Below are positions 26,141-34,928 of a stretch of 64,000 bases of DNA, in pieces. The stretch is from positions 20,276-84,275 of the forward strand of contig CAZUVR010000014.1 of assembly GCA_964623815.1 (NCBI GenBank). The letters are read 5' to 3'. The notes under the pieces are model-generated. The model had not been told where the DNA came from. It did not search any database and saw only the letters and a program-made list of their open reading frames with translations. Positions within the stretch are counted from its first letter, which is position 1, and every line of letters starts with the position of its first letter. Source of the stretch: Chroococcopsis sp964623815. Its GTDB lineage: Bacteria; Cyanobacteriota; Cyanobacteriia; Cyanobacteriales; Microcystaceae. A program made the translations under genes and the position numbers.

Positions 26141-26517
26141 TATCTAACTCCTTTTGCAAAACAGTCTCTTATTTTATCTCAATTTTTATTATTTCTATCT
26201 CTATCTTTTGTATTTGTTATATATATATATTTTGTTTTTATTTCTTATAAGTTAAATAGAGTGTTAAATATTTTTGTTAATATCTAATACCAATTCCGTT
26301 TATGAAACCATGCCTTACACAATTGGGAGTAGGGAGTAGAGAGTCGGGAGTCGTTGTTTCCAACTCCCAACTTCCGATTCCCGAATCCCCATCCTCATAA
26401 TTAACGATTTGGTATAAATTATTTTTTATCATAAATCCTCCCTAATATAGAGAGGATAAGGGATAGTAATTGCTACAAAGCTTAGCGAAAATTTTAAAAT
26501 TTATATTTTTATTTTCC
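26141..26517. other. AT-rich intergenic region with repeat element
   Basis: This stretch of 377 bases lies between gltX and the LuxR-type regulator. It holds a promoter-like AT-rich region (about 26160-26280) and a 133-base element with imperfect terminal inverted repeats (26285-26417). No coding frame is convincing: the 64-codon frame starting inside gltX is low-complexity and AT-rich. A likely terminator for the regulator gene is the GGGAGT hairpin within the element. Confidence 0.5.
26285..26417. repeat. Small inverted-repeat element with GGGAGT hairpin core
   Basis: The left end TAATACCAATTCCGTT (26285-26300) and the complement of the right end TTATACCAAATCGTT (26403-26417) match at about 13 of 16 positions. 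The interior carries GGGAGT and ACTCCC runs able to pair. The shape, 133 bases with terminal inverted repeats and no gene, resembles a degraded MITE or REP-like element. Multiplicity in the genome cannot be judged here. Confidence 0.5.
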
Positions 26518-27168
26518 TTAAGCCATATTACATTCAATAGCCCAACGAGCTAATTCAGTACGATTATTGAGATTAGTTTTATTGAGCATATTAGAAACGT
26601 GACTTTCTATGGTTCTCTGGCTTACTTTCAATTTTTCCGCGATTTCTCGATTAGCCATACCTTGAGCCACCAGTTGCACTACTTTTAATTCCGTCGGTGT
26701 TAATTCAACATTACTGGGGACTTGTATCCGGATATTATCGTCTGTCGGGAGACGATTACCTTTTCCTTTTAAACGGCCCGCTTGTTTAAGAGAAGCTTCT
26801 ACCTGAGCTACTAATTCTTCTGGTTCAAAAGGTTTGACCATATATACATCGGCACCGGTATTTAAACCTTTAACCTTATCTTGACTTTGCCCTTTTGCCG
26901 AGAGGAACATGACAGGAATCCAATTAGTGCGATTATTCTGACGAACTTTTTCTACAAAAGCGTAACCGTCCATTTCCGGCATCATCACATCGCAGATAAT
27001 TAAATCGGGTAAGGTTTTCTCTAAAATCTCTAAAGCTTCCCGCCCGTTTTCGGCGGTGGTTACTTGATAGCCGCGAAATTCTAAGTAATCTTTGACAAGT
27101 AGGATTAAATTTGGATCGTCGTCGATCAATAATAATTGGTTGGATTCTGTTTTATTAGCGTCTTTCAT
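26518..27168 (-). CDS. NarL/LuxR-family response regulator
   Basis: The ATG at 27168 gives 216 residues; a TTG 16 codons upstream is open but would overlap the previous gene. The receiver (about 10-125) keeps the DDD acidic pocket, the phospho-acceptor in ICDVMMPEMDG, and Lys in VKPFEPEE. The C-terminal LuxR helix-turn-helix (150-216) includes LTPTELKVVQLVAQG and SNMLNKTNLNNR. It resembles the cyanobacterial Rre1/Ycf29 group, but I do not fix the name. It should be a DNA-binding transcription regulator. Confidence 0.9.
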   Translation of the reverse strand: MKDANKTESNQLLLIDDDPNLILLVKDYLEFRGYQVTTAENGREALEILEKTLPDLIICDVMMPEMDGYAFVEKVRQNNRTNWIPVMFLSAKGQSQDKVKGLNTGADVYMVKPFEPEELVAQVEASLKQAGRLKGKGNRLPTDDNIRIQVPSNVELTPTELKVVQLVAQGMANREIAEKLKVSQRTIESHVSNMLNKTNLNNRTELARWAIECNMA

Positions 27169-27193
27169 CAGTAATACCAAAGGTGAGATAGAT

Positions 27194-27622
27194 TTATGTA
27201 ACTGTATCTTCCTCAACTAAAGATACGGTTGGTAAGGGGTGAACCAGAAATGCGTATTCTTTCACTATTCTATTGTTGATTAAGTGTTCCTGAATAATTT
27301 GCTCGATCGCCGGAGGAGTTACATTCTTATACCATACTCCTTCAGGATACACTACCAATATGGGCCCCTCACCACAAACCCGCAGACAATTGGCTTTAGT
27401 GCGGAAAATCGGCTGGGGATTCTCCTCAGTTACTCTATCTAAACCCAATTCGGCTAAGCGGGATTTGAGATATTCCCATGTTTGCAGCCCTGCTTCTTTG
27501 GGGCAACATTTAGGTTTAGTTTGGTCGCAACAGAGGAATATATGGCGTTTAATCTGGGCTATACCTAATTTGTCCACACACCCTGATAGAGTATCTGACC
27601 CTTTCGTCTCCGGGCTATTCAT
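27194..27622 (-). CDS. [2Fe-2S] thioredoxin-like ferredoxin
   Basis: The ATG at 27622 gives 142 residues; the longer frame upstream lies over the CAAD gene and is not used. Cys pairs FLCC (31-32), KCC (39-40) and CLRVC near the middle match the spacing of thioredoxin-like 2Fe-2S ferredoxins. A hydrophobic LVVYPEG follows as in that family. It is probably a small electron carrier or sensor of uncertain partner. It lies between the CAAD and regulator genes in the same direction. Confidence 0.8.
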   Translation of the reverse strand: MNSPETKGSDTLSGCVDKLGIAQIKRHIFLCCDQTKPKCCPKEAGLQTWEYLKSRLAELGLDRVTEENPQPIFRTKANCLRVCGEGPILVVYPEGVWYKNVTPPAIEQIIQEHLINNRIVKEYAFLVHPLPTVSLVEEDTVT

Positions 27623-27636
27623 GAATGATGGTTTTC

Positions 27637-27945
27637 CTATTGAGATTTGGATTGGGGCGCGATGAAGAAGCGATAAACGCCATAACCGATGGCGGCGAGG
27701 ATAAAAATACTGAACAGGGTGGCGACGAGACGGAGGATGGCGGTAACAAGGGATAATAAACCCAAGAAGGCTAATACTCCTACCGCTAATTTTACTGGCG
27801 AGCTTAGTCCTGCGTACCAAGTTTTAATCGAGGTAAAAACTTCGGTGAGCGCGTCACTGGCTCTAGTTTTCGTTTCCTCATCGATTAATTCTACTTCTGC
27901 GATCGTCGGAGGTTGTTCCTGGTCGAATTTATCTGATGAATCCAT
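27637..27945 (-). CDS. CAAD/CURT1-like thylakoid membrane protein
   Basis: The 102 residues have an acidic N-terminal region with an amphipathic helix (about 30-48), then two transmembrane helices (55-75 and 77-93) and a short basic tail. This is the CAAD domain plan, shared by plant CURT1 and Synechocystis CurT, which bend thylakoid membranes. In other cyanobacteria the domain is appended to aminoacyl-tRNA synthetases; here it is free. It is 14 bases before the ferredoxin gene. Confidence 0.85.
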   Translation of the reverse strand: MDSSDKFDQEQPPTIAEVELIDEETKTRASDALTEVFTSIKTWYAGLSSPVKLAVGVLAFLGLLSLVTAILRLVATLFSIFILAAIGYGVYRFFIAPQSKSQ

Positions 27946-28061
27946 CTATGCTATCTCCTTAGATGATGATCTTTAGTCTAGCGTACCTACAAATTTACCT
28001 AGGGGTGCGTCCAGGCTGAATAAATGTAACAATAATGTAACGAGAGACTTTAGCGACGAAT

Positions 28062-28460
28062 ATGACCCTATCTACTCTATCGAAATCTTTAACTTATCCG
28101 GATGCTACGATAAAGAGAGCCGATCGAGCTTGGCGTTGCGCTCCTTTCCGGATCGATTTATTCAAGGCGATGTTAAGTCAAAGTATACCTCTACAAACGA
28201 TCGCCGGAGAAGCCGGAGTTAAAGCTTCATATACGGAAAATCCCATATCGGAAGCCCGGGCGGAAAGTTATCTAATGTGGTTGATCAAAGTAGGTATCTT
28301 GCGGCGAGAAGTAGACGGGCAGGGTATTACGGATAGTTTTCGTCTCACTCCCCTAGGCAGAATCTTACTCGATAAGTGGCAGGGGCAAGCTATCCCTAAA
28401 CCCTCTCTATGGGAGAAAATCGCCAATAGCCTCAATCGCTGGCTCTCTTTACCCTTATGA
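28062..28460 (+). CDS. Npun_F0494-family winged-helix-like protein
   Basis: The 132-residue soluble protein has a core that looks like a winged helix-turn-helix (about 40-115, with LTPLGRILLDKW). It contains a repeated-helix N-terminus with RRAP-like basic residues. The family is a conserved cyanobacterial one of unknown function that I recognise by pattern. It overlaps cobQ by four bases (ATGA), so the two are translationally coupled. A link to cobalamin metabolism rests on this context only. Confidence 0.7.
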   Translation: MTLSTLSKSLTYPDATIKRADRAWRCAPFRIDLFKAMLSQSIPLQTIAGEAGVKASYTENPISEARAESYLMWLIKVGILRREVDGQGITDSFRLTPLGRILLDKWQGQAIPKPSLWEKIANSLNRWLSLPL

Positions 28461-29926
28461 GAGGGGTGATGGTGGTGGGTACGACTTCCCACGCGGGTAA
28501 ATCATTTTTAACTACCGCCCTATGTCGAATCTTCGCCCGTCAGGGGTTGCGGGTATGCCCTTTTAAAGGTCAAAATATGGCCCTCAACGCTTACGTCACC
28601 GAGGGCGGGGGCGAAATGGGCTATGCTCAGGCAGTGCAGGCTTGGGCGGCGAAGGTATCCCCAGATGTCGAGATGAATCCGATTTTACTCAAGCCCCAGG
28701 GTAATATGACTTCTCAGGTGATTCTCAAGGGGGCTGCGGTAGGGGTAACTACGGCTAGTGATTATTATAGAGATTATTTCGATCGCGGTTGGAGTGCCAT
28801 TACTTCCTGTTTGGATAGTCTCGCTCAAAAATACGATGTTATCGTCTGCGAGGGGGCGGGTAGTCCGGCGGAAATCAATCTCAAACACCGGGATTTAACT
28901 AATATGCGGGTGGCGAAGTACCTTAACGCGGCGACTATTTTGGTGGCCGACATCGATCGCGGTGGTGTCTTCGCCCATATAGTAGGTACACTAGCCCTAT
29001 TAGACCCGGATGAAGTGGCTTTAATTAAGGGTATAGTAATTAACAAGTTTCGCGGTCAGAAATCCCTCCTAGATTCCGGCATCACCTGGCTCGAAGAATA
29101 TACCGGTATTCCCGTAATCGGCGTTTTACCCTGGACTGATATTTCTCTACCCGCCGAGGATTCCCTATCTCTATTCGAGCAGAGGGGCCGTAAAACTGGG
29201 GCCGAATTACAGATAAGCGTGTTGAGACTGCCGCGTATATCCAATTTTACCGACTTCGATCCCCTCGATGCCGAGCCTTCGGTAAAAGTTAGATACGTGG
29301 GTTTAAAGGAAACTTTGGGCAATCCCGACGCGGTGATCATTCCCGGCTCGAAAACATCGCTCGCCGATCTGCAAGACCTCTATACTAGCGGTATGGCGGA
29401 GCAGTTACGGGCTTATCATAGGAATGGCGGCGTAATTTTCGGTATCTGCGGCGGCTATCAGATGTTAGGCGCGGTGCTGAGTGACCCCGATGGTATAGAA
29501 TCCGAAGGGAGGCAATTAAAAGGGTTGAATTTACTACCGATTACAACCGTAATGAGCGGGGAGAAAATCACCCGGCAGAGAAGTTTAATTTCCGCCTATC
29601 CCGAAACCCGGTTAGCCGTAGAAGGTTACGAAATTCATAGTGGTAGGAGTAGCTTTGAGGAGGGAGGTGATTTCTATGCCCTATTTGATGGTGAGCCGGA
29701 GTTAGGAATAGTGGATAAAGATTTCCGCACCTGGGGCTGTTATCTACACGGTTTGTTTGATAATGGGGCGTGGCGGCGTAGTTGGTTGAATTGTCTCCGC
29801 CACCGCCGGGGTTTACCCGATTTACCTACGGCTATCGGCAATTATTCTGGGCAGAGAGAAGAGATGTTAGATGCTATGGCTGATTTTGTAGAATCCTATC
29901 TAGACTTAAAACCGATTATTTCCTAA
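28457..29926 (+). CDS. cobQ: Cobyric acid synthase
   Basis: The 489 residues form an N-terminal AAA/CobQ domain with a P-loop variant (VGTTSHAGKSFL, residues 6-17) and KGQNMALNAYVTEGGGE, plus a C-terminal glutamine amidotransferase. The nucleophile Cys sits in IFGICGGYQMLG and the catalytic His in YEIHSG. It amidates adenosylcobyrinic acid a,c-diamide to adenosylcobyric acid in cobamide synthesis. No other cobalamin genes lie in the window. Confidence 0.95.
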   Translation: MRGVMVVGTTSHAGKSFLTTALCRIFARQGLRVCPFKGQNMALNAYVTEGGGEMGYAQAVQAWAAKVSPDVEMNPILLKPQGNMTSQVILKGAAVGVTTASDYYRDYFDRGWSAITSCLDSLAQKYDVIVCEGAGSPAEINLKHRDLTNMRVAKYLNAATILVADIDRGGVFAHIVGTLALLDPDEVALIKGIVINKFRGQKSLLDSGITWLEEYTGIPVIGVLPWTDISLPAEDSLSLFEQRGRKTGAELQISVLRLPRISNFTDFDPLDAEPSVKVRYVGLKETLGNPDAVIIPGSKTSLADLQDLYTSGMAEQLRAYHRNGGVIFGICGGYQMLGAVLSDPDGIESEGRQLKGLNLLPITTVMSGEKITRQRSLISAYPETRLAVEGYEIHSGRSSFEEGGDFYALFDGEPELGIVDKDFRTWGCYLHGLFDNGAWRRSWLNCLRHRRGLPDLPTAIGNYSGQREEMLDAMADFVESYLDLKPIIS

Positions 29927-29932
29927 TAATAT

Positions 29933-30172
29933 ATGAGCGTTGAAGTTCGTTTTTTACCCGATGATGTGAGTATCGCCGCCGAAGCCGGGGAGCCTTTATT
30001 AGAAGTGGCTAAGAAAGCTGGTATTTTTATCCCTACCGGTTGTTTGATGGGTTCCTGTCATGCCTGTGAGGTAGAGTTAGAAGATGGTACTTCTATCTGT
30101 GCTTGTATCTCCGGTGTGCCGATTGGAGTCCAGTCCGTCACTATTAATCTTATGTGCGATCCTTTGTGGTAA
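29933..30172 (+). CDS. [2Fe-2S] ferredoxin
   Basis: The 79 residues show the plant-type 2Fe-2S cluster motif CLMGSCHAC (C-x4-C-x2-C, residues 37-45) with a further Cys in ICAC (56-59) to complete the ligands. A beta-grasp fold is expected. It lacks the acidic insertion of photosynthetic PetF and is shorter, so it is a minor ferredoxin. Its start follows the cobQ stop by six bases, suggesting a shared transcript. Confidence 0.88.
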   Translation: MSVEVRFLPDDVSIAAEAGEPLLEVAKKAGIFIPTGCLMGSCHACEVELEDGTSICACISGVPIGVQSVTINLMCDPLW

Positions 30173-30191
30173 TTTTGAGAGCGGTATAAAA

Positions 30192-30398
30192 TTAAATTCG
30201 ATCGCGTTTTCCCCTTTCAATTATTTCCCGGGTTATCCTCTCTTCCCAATCGGGAGCGGCTAAATCGACGCTGATCATTCTCCCTTCCGTTTTTGAGCGA
30301 TCGATATAGCGATAAAATGCCTCATTATCTTCTCGATTGCTTAAAACATACTGTCTAAGTTGGTCTAAGGTTAAAGAATCATAGTCAATGGGTTTCAC
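30192..30398 (-). CDS. DUF6887-family protein, second of a pair
   Basis: The 68-residue, highly charged protein has DSLTLDQLRQYVLSNREDN near its start, then EAFYRYIDR and a C-terminal EERITREIIERG. This matches the short cyanobacterial DUF6887 pattern, which repeatedly sits beside DUF6888. Its start overlaps the upstream gene by four bases. No toxin or antitoxin activity is proven; the pairing and small size make that a guess. Confidence 0.6.
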   Translation of the reverse strand: MKPIDYDSLTLDQLRQYVLSNREDNEAFYRYIDRSKTEGRMISVDLAAPDWEERITREIIERGKRDRI

Positions 30399-30583
30399 GG
30401 TTCATAACCTCCAGTAGGTTTGATTTCAAAATCTAATTCTCCCGCTAGTAAATACAGATTTCCCGTTCTTTCATCTATTCTGACTAGCTCTATTTTTTGA
30501 TAAGGCCAGCGAGGATAAATAGCATTGGTTAAACGATAACATAAACGGTAAAGGCCCTGAGCCTGTTGATTCGTAGGATTCAT
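30395..30583 (-). CDS. DUF6888-family protein, first of a pair
   Basis: The 62-residue protein contains YRLTNAIYP, IELVRIDERTGNLYLLAGE and a short tail. The ERTGN-YLLAGE segment is typical of the small DUF6888 family found in cyanobacteria beside DUF6887. It is the leading gene of the two-gene unit on the minus strand, 21 bases after the PPOX-type gene, so it could also belong to that transcript. Function unknown. Confidence 0.6.
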   Translation of the reverse strand: MNPTNQQAQGLYRLCYRLTNAIYPRWPYQKIELVRIDERTGNLYLLAGELDFEIKPTGGYEP

Positions 30584-30604
30584 GAGACAAATAACCTGCT
30601 TCCA

Positions 30605-31207
30605 TCAAGGATTAATTTCCCGCTGATACCAAATTCCCGCCTCTAACCAATATATACGCCGATTCTGCGGGTTGCCCTTTAATTGTAGATGATCCACGCG
30701 ATCGACCATGAACAGCAAGAGGGCGAAATTATCTAAAGGTAGCTCCGGGTTTAAATCAGTAGGGAAAAATAAACTTTTATCTTCTGCTCTAGGTTTTCCG
30801 GGATAGGGCCAGGCGAACTGAGCGCGGGCCGATTCCGATATGGTTTTCCACATCACATAACGGGCTTTTTGTAAAGTATACTCCCCTTCTTCCGAGGTGA
30901 TAACCCGTATCCCTCCACTGAGACGGAATTGCTCGCGGGTATCGGGAAAATACCAACAAATCTCACCCCGGGGATGCGTTTCCAAGTGCCCGATTTTCTC
31001 GCTCCGGGTATCGGTGATGATCTGTATGGTGTCAAAGGGTTCTAAATAGCCCCTGAATACCACCGTCCGATTAGTCGGGCTACCATCACCGGCGGTGGTG
31101 GCTAATTGAAAATAGCGGGCTTGGGGCGATCGCCGATGGCGGTATAAGGCCCGCTTAATCTCCCCTTTCCAGGGGGCGAGTTTGGGGGGAGCCGAATTAT
31201 CTGACAT
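30605..31207 (-). CDS. PPOX-type FMN-dependent flavoprotein
   Basis: The 200 residues belong to the pyridoxamine-phosphate-oxidase-like split-barrel family, Npun_F5749 type. Conserved pieces are SPQARYFQLATT, NRTVVFRGY, TDTRSEKIG and EICWYFPDTREQFRLSGG, where the FMN phosphate is bound. It is likely a cofactor-binding oxidoreductase. The substrate is not predictable and it should not be equated with pdxH. It follows leuA by four bases. Confidence 0.82.
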   Translation of the reverse strand: MSDNSAPPKLAPWKGEIKRALYRHRRSPQARYFQLATTAGDGSPTNRTVVFRGYLEPFDTIQIITDTRSEKIGHLETHPRGEICWYFPDTREQFRLSGGIRVITSEEGEYTLQKARYVMWKTISESARAQFAWPYPGKPRAEDKSLFFPTDLNPELPLDNFALLLFMVDRVDHLQLKGNPQNRRIYWLEAGIWYQREINP

Positions 31208-31211
31208 CGGA

Positions 31212-32804
31212 CTAAACCGAGGCCGCTTTTTTCTGCTCCTGTTGTAAAGAGAGATAGAGGCGGTTTAGGGCGCTGATATAGGCGCGGGCGGAAGCCACGA
31301 TAATATCGGTGTCGGCGGCCCTTCCCCAATAGGTACGATTATCGTGACGTAGACGGATAGTAACTTCTCCGAGTGCGTCGATACCTTCGGTTACTTCGCG
31401 CACCGAGAAAGAGATTAACTCGTTAGGGATATTAACCACACGATTAATAGCCTTATACAGTGCGTCTACTGGGCCCGTACCAGTTGCCGCGTCGGTTAAT
31501 TCTTCTCCCTCTGGGTTGCGAATTGTCACCGTAGCGGTTGGGCGGGATTTATCGCCGCAGGACACCTGTACTAAATCAAGATGGAATAATTCGGGGGCTT
31601 GTTGGATTTCGTCGTTGACTATCGCTTCTAAATCCCAATCGGTAATTTCTTTCTTCCTATCCGCCATCTCTTTGAACTGCAAGAAGGCGTTATTCAATTC
31701 GGTTTCCGATAGCTCGAAGCCCAATTCTTTCAGGCGACTGCGGAAAGCATTACGTCCGGAAAGTTTGCCGAGTACGATCTGATTATTGGTCAAACCGATC
31801 GATTCCGCGTCCATAATCTCATAGGTGAGCTTGTTCTTTAACACTCCATCCTGATGAATTCCCGACTCGTGGGCGAAGGCGTTAGCGCCGACAATGGCTT
31901 TATTCGGCTGCACTATCATCCCAGTGAGATTGGAGACGAGGCGGGAGGTGCGATAGATTTCCTTAGTATTGATCCGCGTTAATGGTTCTGTAGATTCTTC
32001 CGCCCGTCCGAGGAAGGGGTTAAAGTAGGAGCGACGAACATGGAGCGCCATCACTAATTCTTCTAGTGCCGCGTTACCCGCCCGCTCACCGATGCCGTTT
32101 ATAGTACATTCGAGTTGACGAGCGCCGTTTTTCACCGCTTCTAGAAAATTAGCCACCGCTAAACCGAGATCATCGTGACCGTGTACCGAGATTATAGCCC
32201 GATCGATATTTGGTACATTATCTTTAATGCCTTTGATCAGCGCCCCAAATTCCCCAGGTGTGGTGTAACCCACCGTATCGGGGATATTAACGGTAGTCGC
32301 ACCGGCGGCTATGGCTCTTTCCAACACCTGATAGAGGAATTCTGGATCACTACGCCCCGCGTCTTCGGGCGAGAATTCCACATCATCGACGAAAGATTTA
32401 GCGTAAGCCACCATTTCGGGAACTATTTCTAAAACTTCGGCTCTGGTTTTCTTGAGTTTGTAGGCTAGATGAATATCGGAAGTAGCTAAGAATGTATGAA
32501 TGCGGGGTTTAGCTGCCCCTTTGAGGGCTTCGGCTGCACTCTTGATGTCCTGTTTGGTTGCTCTCGCTAAACCGCAAATAGTAGGGCCGTTTTCACCCCC
32601 TACTGTTTCCGCTATTTTCTGTACTGCTTGAAAGTCGCCGGGGCTGGCGTGGGGAAATCCAGCTTCTATGATGTCAACACCCAGTCTGGCCAGTGCGCGA
32701 GCTATGGTAAGTTTTTCTTCTACGTTCAGGGCTGCCCCAGGGGATTGTTCGCCGTCTCGTAGTGTGGTATCGAATATGAGAATACGATCGTTCTGATTAT
32801 CCAT
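31212..32804 (-). CDS. leuA: 2-isopropylmalate synthase
   Basis: The 530 residues include the catalytic TIM barrel with TTLRDGEQSPG (6-20 region), the metal HxH in SVHGHDDLGLAV and AGNAALEELVM. A C-terminal allosteric domain (about 400-520) is present, so leucine feedback inhibition is expected. It catalyses the first committed step of leucine synthesis. Length is normal. The gene begins 61 bases from the LabA-like gene's end. Confidence 0.96.
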   Translation of the reverse strand: MDNQNDRILIFDTTLRDGEQSPGAALNVEEKLTIARALARLGVDIIEAGFPHASPGDFQAVQKIAETVGGENGPTICGLARATKQDIKSAAEALKGAAKPRIHTFLATSDIHLAYKLKKTRAEVLEIVPEMVAYAKSFVDDVEFSPEDAGRSDPEFLYQVLERAIAAGATTVNIPDTVGYTTPGEFGALIKGIKDNVPNIDRAIISVHGHDDLGLAVANFLEAVKNGARQLECTINGIGERAGNAALEELVMALHVRRSYFNPFLGRAEESTEPLTRINTKEIYRTSRLVSNLTGMIVQPNKAIVGANAFAHESGIHQDGVLKNKLTYEIMDAESIGLTNNQIVLGKLSGRNAFRSRLKELGFELSETELNNAFLQFKEMADRKKEITDWDLEAIVNDEIQQAPELFHLDLVQVSCGDKSRPTATVTIRNPEGEELTDAATGTGPVDALYKAINRVVNIPNELISFSVREVTEGIDALGEVTIRLRHDNRTYWGRAADTDIIVASARAYISALNRLYLSLQQEQKKAASV

Positions 32805-32865
32805 AGTAATTTAACGCACTGACAGTATTAAAGTGTCTGTTTTCTATTATATAACGACGGATTTA

Positions 32866-33426
32866 TTAGTATAAAACTTGAGCATCGCTTTTTTCTATAT
32901 CGGCGCGGATGTCGTTCAGGTCAATATAGCGATCGGTCGCATTTCTCAATTCTCGGGCGATCATGCCTTCGGTTGAGACTACGGTAATATGAGTGTTTTT
33001 TGACCGGAGAAGTTCGATCGCCCTTTCAAAATCCCCATCACCGCTGAAGAGGATGACGCGATCGTACTGTTCTACAGTATTAAACATATCCACGACTATC
33101 TCTATATCTAGGTTAGCTTTTTGTGAATACCTGCCCGAACTATCGTCGTAGTATTCTTTGAGAATTTTCGTCCTCACCGTATAACCTAAACTGATCAGAG
33201 CATCACGAAACCCCCTTTGATCTTGGGAATCTTTTAAGCCCGTATACCAGAAAGCATTGATCAGGGAAATGGTCGGATCGTTAGTAAAGTATTCTAAAAC
33301 CCTCCTCGGATCGAAAAACCAACCGTTTTTTTGTTGGGCGTAAAACATATTGTTACCATCTACAAATATTGATAAGCGATCCTTGTAACGTATACAAGTA
33401 CAAGCAGCATTATTATTATCAGTCAT
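32866..33426 (-). CDS. LabA-like NYN-domain protein
   Basis: The 186 residues carry a NYN (PIN-like) nuclease domain with IFVDGNNMFYA (Asp23, Asn25), NLDIEIVVDM and LFSGDGDFERAI, which supply the acidic metal-binding cluster. The closest described relatives are LabA and LalA of Synechococcus elongatus, which act in circadian output. Direct catalytic activity is not proven for them. It stands alone with 268 bases upstream of AT-rich sequence. Confidence 0.85.
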   Translation of the reverse strand: MTDNNNAACTCIRYKDRLSIFVDGNNMFYAQQKNGWFFDPRRVLEYFTNDPTISLINAFWYTGLKDSQDQRGFRDALISLGYTVRTKILKEYYDDSSGRYSQKANLDIEIVVDMFNTVEQYDRVILFSGDGDFERAIELLRSKNTHITVVSTEGMIARELRNATDRYIDLNDIRADIEKSDAQVLY

Positions 33427-33694
33427 AAGTTTAAATAAATATTAGACATAGATAACTCAAGAGACAGACTGGGCCTCTTGAAATTTAAAAATTTGTTTTA
33501 GAGATAGAAAAGTAGTTTGAATGTAAACGACTATTTCTTAAGGAGCGAAAGTATAATACCTAACTTTTTGGACAAAATTAGGAATATAAGCATAGAAAAA
33601 ATAGAGATTGAATTTAATCAAGATATAAGGGTTATGGATAAGAGATTATACAGGATAAATTTAATAATGGGCACTATATAAGAGTTTTCATTTC

Positions 33695-34519
33695 TTAGGG
33701 CGAATGGATGAGATAGGATACCCAATCACTCCAACCCCCAGGATATAGCTTAACATTCTCATAACCAGCCATTTCCAAAGAAAAGAGATTAACACAGGCG
33801 GTTACTCCAGAACCACAATATACGATTATTTCTGCGTTACGGGGGTAATCTTCCCACAGGCAAATCTGTTCGGATATAGGCAAGATATAGCCTTTTTCAT
33901 CCGTAACTCTCTGCCAGGGTGAATTTACCGCCCCCTCGATGTGTCCTGCCATCGGATCGATCGGTTCTATCTTACCTAGATAACGATCGCCATCCCGAGA
34001 ATCTATCAATATCGTAGAGGCACAGCGAGCGATCACCCCCTCCCTATCCACCAACCAATCGGGATGAGTATCGGGCATGAAATCACCTTCTCGGGGAGTC
34101 GGTAAATCGGCGCTGACGGGATAGCCATCATTTAACCAGGCCTGCCAACCGCCATCTAAAAAAGCTACGCGATCGTGTCCCAAATAGCGTAATAACCACC
34201 AAGTGCGGGAAGCGAAGGCTAAACGAGAGGAATCGTATAATATAACCCGAGTCTGGTTTTTGACGATGCCGGTGCGGGCGAAAACCTCGCTAAGTCGGGA
34301 AAAATCTGGTAAGGGATGCCTGCCGCCGTGTCGGGAGGGGGGAGAGGATAAATCCTGATTGAGATCGAGATAATGGGCACCCGGTATGTGAGCCGTTTGA
34401 TATTGTTGATAGCCCCAATCCGGTTGGGTTAAGTGAAAGCGACAATCGATAATGATCAGATCGGTGTCTTCGAGGTTAGCGTTGAGCCATTCTGTAGAAA
34501 CTGTACCCGTCTTATTCAT
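33695..34519 (-). CDS. Thiosulfate/3-mercaptopyruvate sulfurtransferase
   Basis: The 274 residues contain two rhodanese domains. The N-terminal one is inactive and the C-terminal one holds the catalytic Cys in VYCGSGVTAC near 233-242. CGSGVTA is the motif of the mercaptopyruvate/thiosulfate class. Conserved WLLRYLGH and LDGGWQAW occur in the first domain. It overlaps the anti-sigma kinase gene by eight bases, an odd functional pairing. Confidence 0.92.
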   Translation of the reverse strand: MNKTGTVSTEWLNANLEDTDLIIIDCRFHLTQPDWGYQQYQTAHIPGAHYLDLNQDLSSPPSRHGGRHPLPDFSRLSEVFARTGIVKNQTRVILYDSSRLAFASRTWWLLRYLGHDRVAFLDGGWQAWLNDGYPVSADLPTPREGDFMPDTHPDWLVDREGVIARCASTILIDSRDGDRYLGKIEPIDPMAGHIEGAVNSPWQRVTDEKGYILPISEQICLWEDYPRNAEIIVYCGSGVTACVNLFSLEMAGYENVKLYPGGWSDWVSYLIHSP

Positions 34520-34928
34520 CGGAAAAGGCTTTAATAATTACTAAACAGTTTCTATTATCTTCGGTACGGTAGTAATCGAGAACCGTAGAGACTTTTTGTA
34601 ATATGGGTAAACCCTGACCACTACCGGATAAACGCTTTTCGTTGCCAGCCAAAAGTTGTAGAGATCTATCCAGGTCAAAAGGTTGACCATAATCCCAGAC
34701 GCGTATTTCCATCGAATCACTCTTAAGGGTAAGCTCTATCTCTATGGGAGTGTCCGGGGGTAAATCTTTATGGGCGTGGCGCACTGCGTTGGTAAATCCT
34801 TCCGCTAGCGCTAATTGACACTGTAGCCAGTGTTGACGGGGTACGAGGTTTTGATCGAGTTGATTGAAGTTTTCTAGAACTCGATCTAATTCTTTTAAAT
34901 CACTGGCTACCTTAAAGAAGATTCTCAA
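34512..34928 (-). CDS. Anti-sigma regulatory factor, RsbW-like serine kinase
   Basis: The 138 residues are a GHKL ATPase domain with N-box (LALAEGFTNAVRHA), G1 (VWDYGQPFD) and G2 (GSGQGLPIL). It lacks a His-acceptor domain, as expected for RsbW/SpoIIAB-like kinases that phosphorylate a STAS antagonist on Ser. The start is a TTG. A PP2C phosphatase and STAS protein lie next to it, completing a partner-switching set. Confidence 0.88.
   Translation of the reverse strand: MRIFFKVASDLKELDRVLENFNQLDQNLVPRQHWLQCQLALAEGFTNAVRHAHKDLPPDTPIEIELTLKSDSMEIRVWDYGQPFDLDRSLQLLAGNEKRLSGSGQGLPILQKVSTVLDYYRTEDNRNCLVIIKAFSDE

Noticed and set aside
26093..26287. 64-codon plus-strand frame near gltX
   Set aside because: It is AT-rich, Phe/Ile/Tyr-biased low complexity without ribosome binding site.
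27623..27820. N-terminal extension of the [2Fe-2S] protein
   Set aside because: The added part overlaps the CAAD gene in another frame and is rich in Arg/His/Pro, as expected of a shadow frame.
33457..33481. 7-bp hairpin (TCAAGAG/CTCTTGA) upstream of the LabA-like gene
   Set aside because: The stem is short, has no U tract and lies in AT-rich DNA, so it is not called as a terminator.
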